A program made the position numbers and the translations under genes. 6,584 nt of DNA. It comes from Thermoleophilia bacterium UBA5186. GTDB lineage: Bacteria; Actinomycetota; Thermoleophilia; Gaiellales; Gaiellaceae. Under the pieces are notes generated by a model. It was not told the DNA's origin. It saw only the letters and a list, made by a program, of their open reading frames with translations, and ran no database searches. Positions 5,661 to 6,584 of the stretch are shown here, one piece after another. The stretch covers positions 1 to 6,584 of the forward strand of contig DHWI01000084.1 of NCBI GenBank assembly GCA_002413095.1, given 5' to 3'. Numbering within the stretch: the stretch's first letter is position 1; each line of letters opens with the position of its first letter.

Positions 5661-6584
5661 CTGCGCCAGATCAGCCTCGGTGAGGAGCGGCACGTCCGCC
5701 TTCTGCGCCTTCGTCAGCTTCGATTTCCCCGGCTCCTCGCCGACGACGACCCCGGTCGTCTTGCCCGACACCGACTCGGAGACCTTCGCGCCCTTCTCCT
5801 CGAGCAGCGTCTTCGCCTCGTCGCGCGACCAGCGCTCGAGCGTGCCCGTGATCACGTAGGCCTTTCCGCTGAGCGGCCCTTCGACGGGCTTGAGCTCGTC
5901 GCCGCTCTCGAGCCGTAAGCCAAGCATCCGCAGCTCCTCGACGAGCCGGAGGTTCTCCTCCTCCGCGAACCACTCGGCGATCGACTCGGCTCGCAGCGGT
6001 CCCATGCCGTCGATCTCCTGGATGTCCTCCTGCGTCGCCTTGGCGAGGGCGTCGGCGGAGCCGAAGTGGCGCGCCAGCGTCTGGGCCGTGACCCAGCCGA
6101 CGTCCGGGATGTTCAGGCCGAACAGCACGCGGTGGAACGGCACCTGCTTCGACGCCTCGATCGACGCGATCGCGTTCGAAGCCGACTTCTCCTGGAAGCC
6201 GTCGAGCTCGAGCAGCTGCTCCTTCGTCAGCCGGTAGAGCTCGGGGATGGAGCGAACGAGCCCGAAATCCCAGAGCCGGCGCACGAGCTGCTCGCCGACG
6301 CCCTCGATGTCGGCGGCCGCCTGCACCCAGTTGATCAGCGACTCGAGGCCGCGCGACGGACACGCCCGGTTCGGACAACGATGCATGGCCTCGCCCTCGG
6401 GCTTGACGATCTCCACGCCGCAAAGCGGGCATTTTGCAGGCATTTTGAACGGCTTCGTTCCCTTCTCGTGCGGCAGCACCGGCCCGACGACCTGGGGAAT
6501 CACGTCACCCGCGCGCTGGACGATCACGTTGTCGCCCTCGCGGATGTCCTTGCGGTTGATGTCCTCCTCGTTGTGCAGCGTCGC
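5646..6584 (-). CDS. ligA: NAD+-dependent DNA ligase LigA, C-terminal part (gene continues past the right edge)
   Basis: This is the C-terminal 312 residues of LigA, which seals nicks in replication and repair using NAD+. The full protein is usually about 670-700 residues, so the adenylation domain with the KxDG lysine lies outside the window. In the visible part, the frame enters at ATLHNEEDINRKDIREGDNV, followed by VQRAGDVIPQVV of the OB fold. A four-Cys zinc finger follows (C52, C55, C70, C75; CPLC then CPNRAC). Next come the helix-hairpin-helix repeats at about 90-225 (IEGVGEQ, LDGFQEKSA, IPDVGWVTA, IDGMGPLRA). A C-terminal BRCT domain covers about 236-312 (LSGKAYVITGTLERWSRDEA, ending LAQLLGG). 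The GTG at 6527 is an internal valine codon, not a start, because conserved sequence continues upstream of it. The gene converges on and overlaps the PBP4 gene. Confidence 0.97.
   Translation of the reverse strand, partial: ATLHNEEDINRKDIREGDNVIVQRAGDVIPQVVGPVLPHEKGTKPFKMPAKCPLCGVEIVKPEGEAMHRCPNRACPSRGLESLINWVQAAADIEGVGEQLVRRLWDFGLVRSIPELYRLTKEQLLELDGFQEKSASNAIASIEASKQVPFHRVLFGLNIPDVGWVTAQTLARHFGSADALAKATQEDIQEIDGMGPLRAESIAEWFAEEENLRLVEELRMLGLRLESGDELKPVEGPLSGKAYVITGTLERWSRDEAKTLLEEKGAKVSESVSGKTTGVVVGEEPGKSKLTKAQKADVPLLTEADLAQLLGG

Noticed and set aside
6525..6527. GTG as a start codon for a 293-residue ligase fragment
   Set aside because: Conserved LigA sequence (ATLHNEE...RKDIREGD) continues upstream in frame to the window edge, so the GTG is an internal Val codon.
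1..6584. CRISPR arrays, insertion sequences, tRNA or rRNA genes
   Set aside because: No regularly spaced direct repeats, transposase-like frames, terminal inverted repeats or recognisable RNA cores were seen; composition and codon use are uniform throughout.

Overview
The window is a GC-rich, tightly packed bacterial segment with eight protein-coding genes. I saw no RNA gene, mobile element or CRISPR array. Codon third positions are dominated by G and C, GTG starts are used, and several promoter-like elements sit directly on start codons. Coiled-coil NlpC/P60 and 3D-domain secreted proteins occur together with an NAD+-dependent DNA ligase. This fits a high-GC actinobacterium, perhaps of the Thermoleophilia/Gaiellales kind, but that placement is an inference and not a sequence match.

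Layout from left to right. (1) 33-779 (+) is a seven-helix membrane protein with a duplicated ExxE motif. It is translationally coupled through ATGA to (2) 776-967 (+), a 63-residue two-helix membrane protein. (3) 964-2052 (-) is a secreted coiled-coil NlpC/P60 (C40) peptidoglycan peptidase that converges on gene 2; one CTAG supplies both stop codons. (4) About 190 bp of divergent intergenic DNA holds promoter candidates and a GGTTTCGG/CCGAAACC inverted repeat. (5) 2240-3265 (+) is a secreted coiled-coil protein with a C-terminal 3D domain. (6) 3307-3993 (+) is a NarL/LuxR-type response regulator. (7) 3990-4325 (-) is a small unrecognised helical protein that converges on gene 6 with overlapping stops. 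(8) 4437-5660 (+) is a PBP4/DacB-type D-Ala-D-Ala carboxypeptidase. It converges, with a 15-bp overlap, on (9) 5646-6584 (-), the C-terminal part of NAD+-dependent DNA ligase LigA, which runs off the right edge.

The theme of the middle is cell-wall remodelling. The C40 peptidase and the 3D protein are divergently transcribed and share a related N-terminal coiled-coil module (common core VVLGASSLD) but carry unrelated C-terminal domains. A PBP4-type enzyme lies nearby, and a response regulator without a visible sensor kinase sits between them. The most notable anomaly is that the C40 gene's signal peptide is clearly encoded in frame, yet no ATG, GTG, TTG or CTG codon is available to start it. 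An ATC codon lies six bases after a good GGGAG ribosome binding site. No wholly unknown multi-gene system is evident; the unexplained parts are the coupled membrane pair at the left and the small helical protein at 3990-4325.
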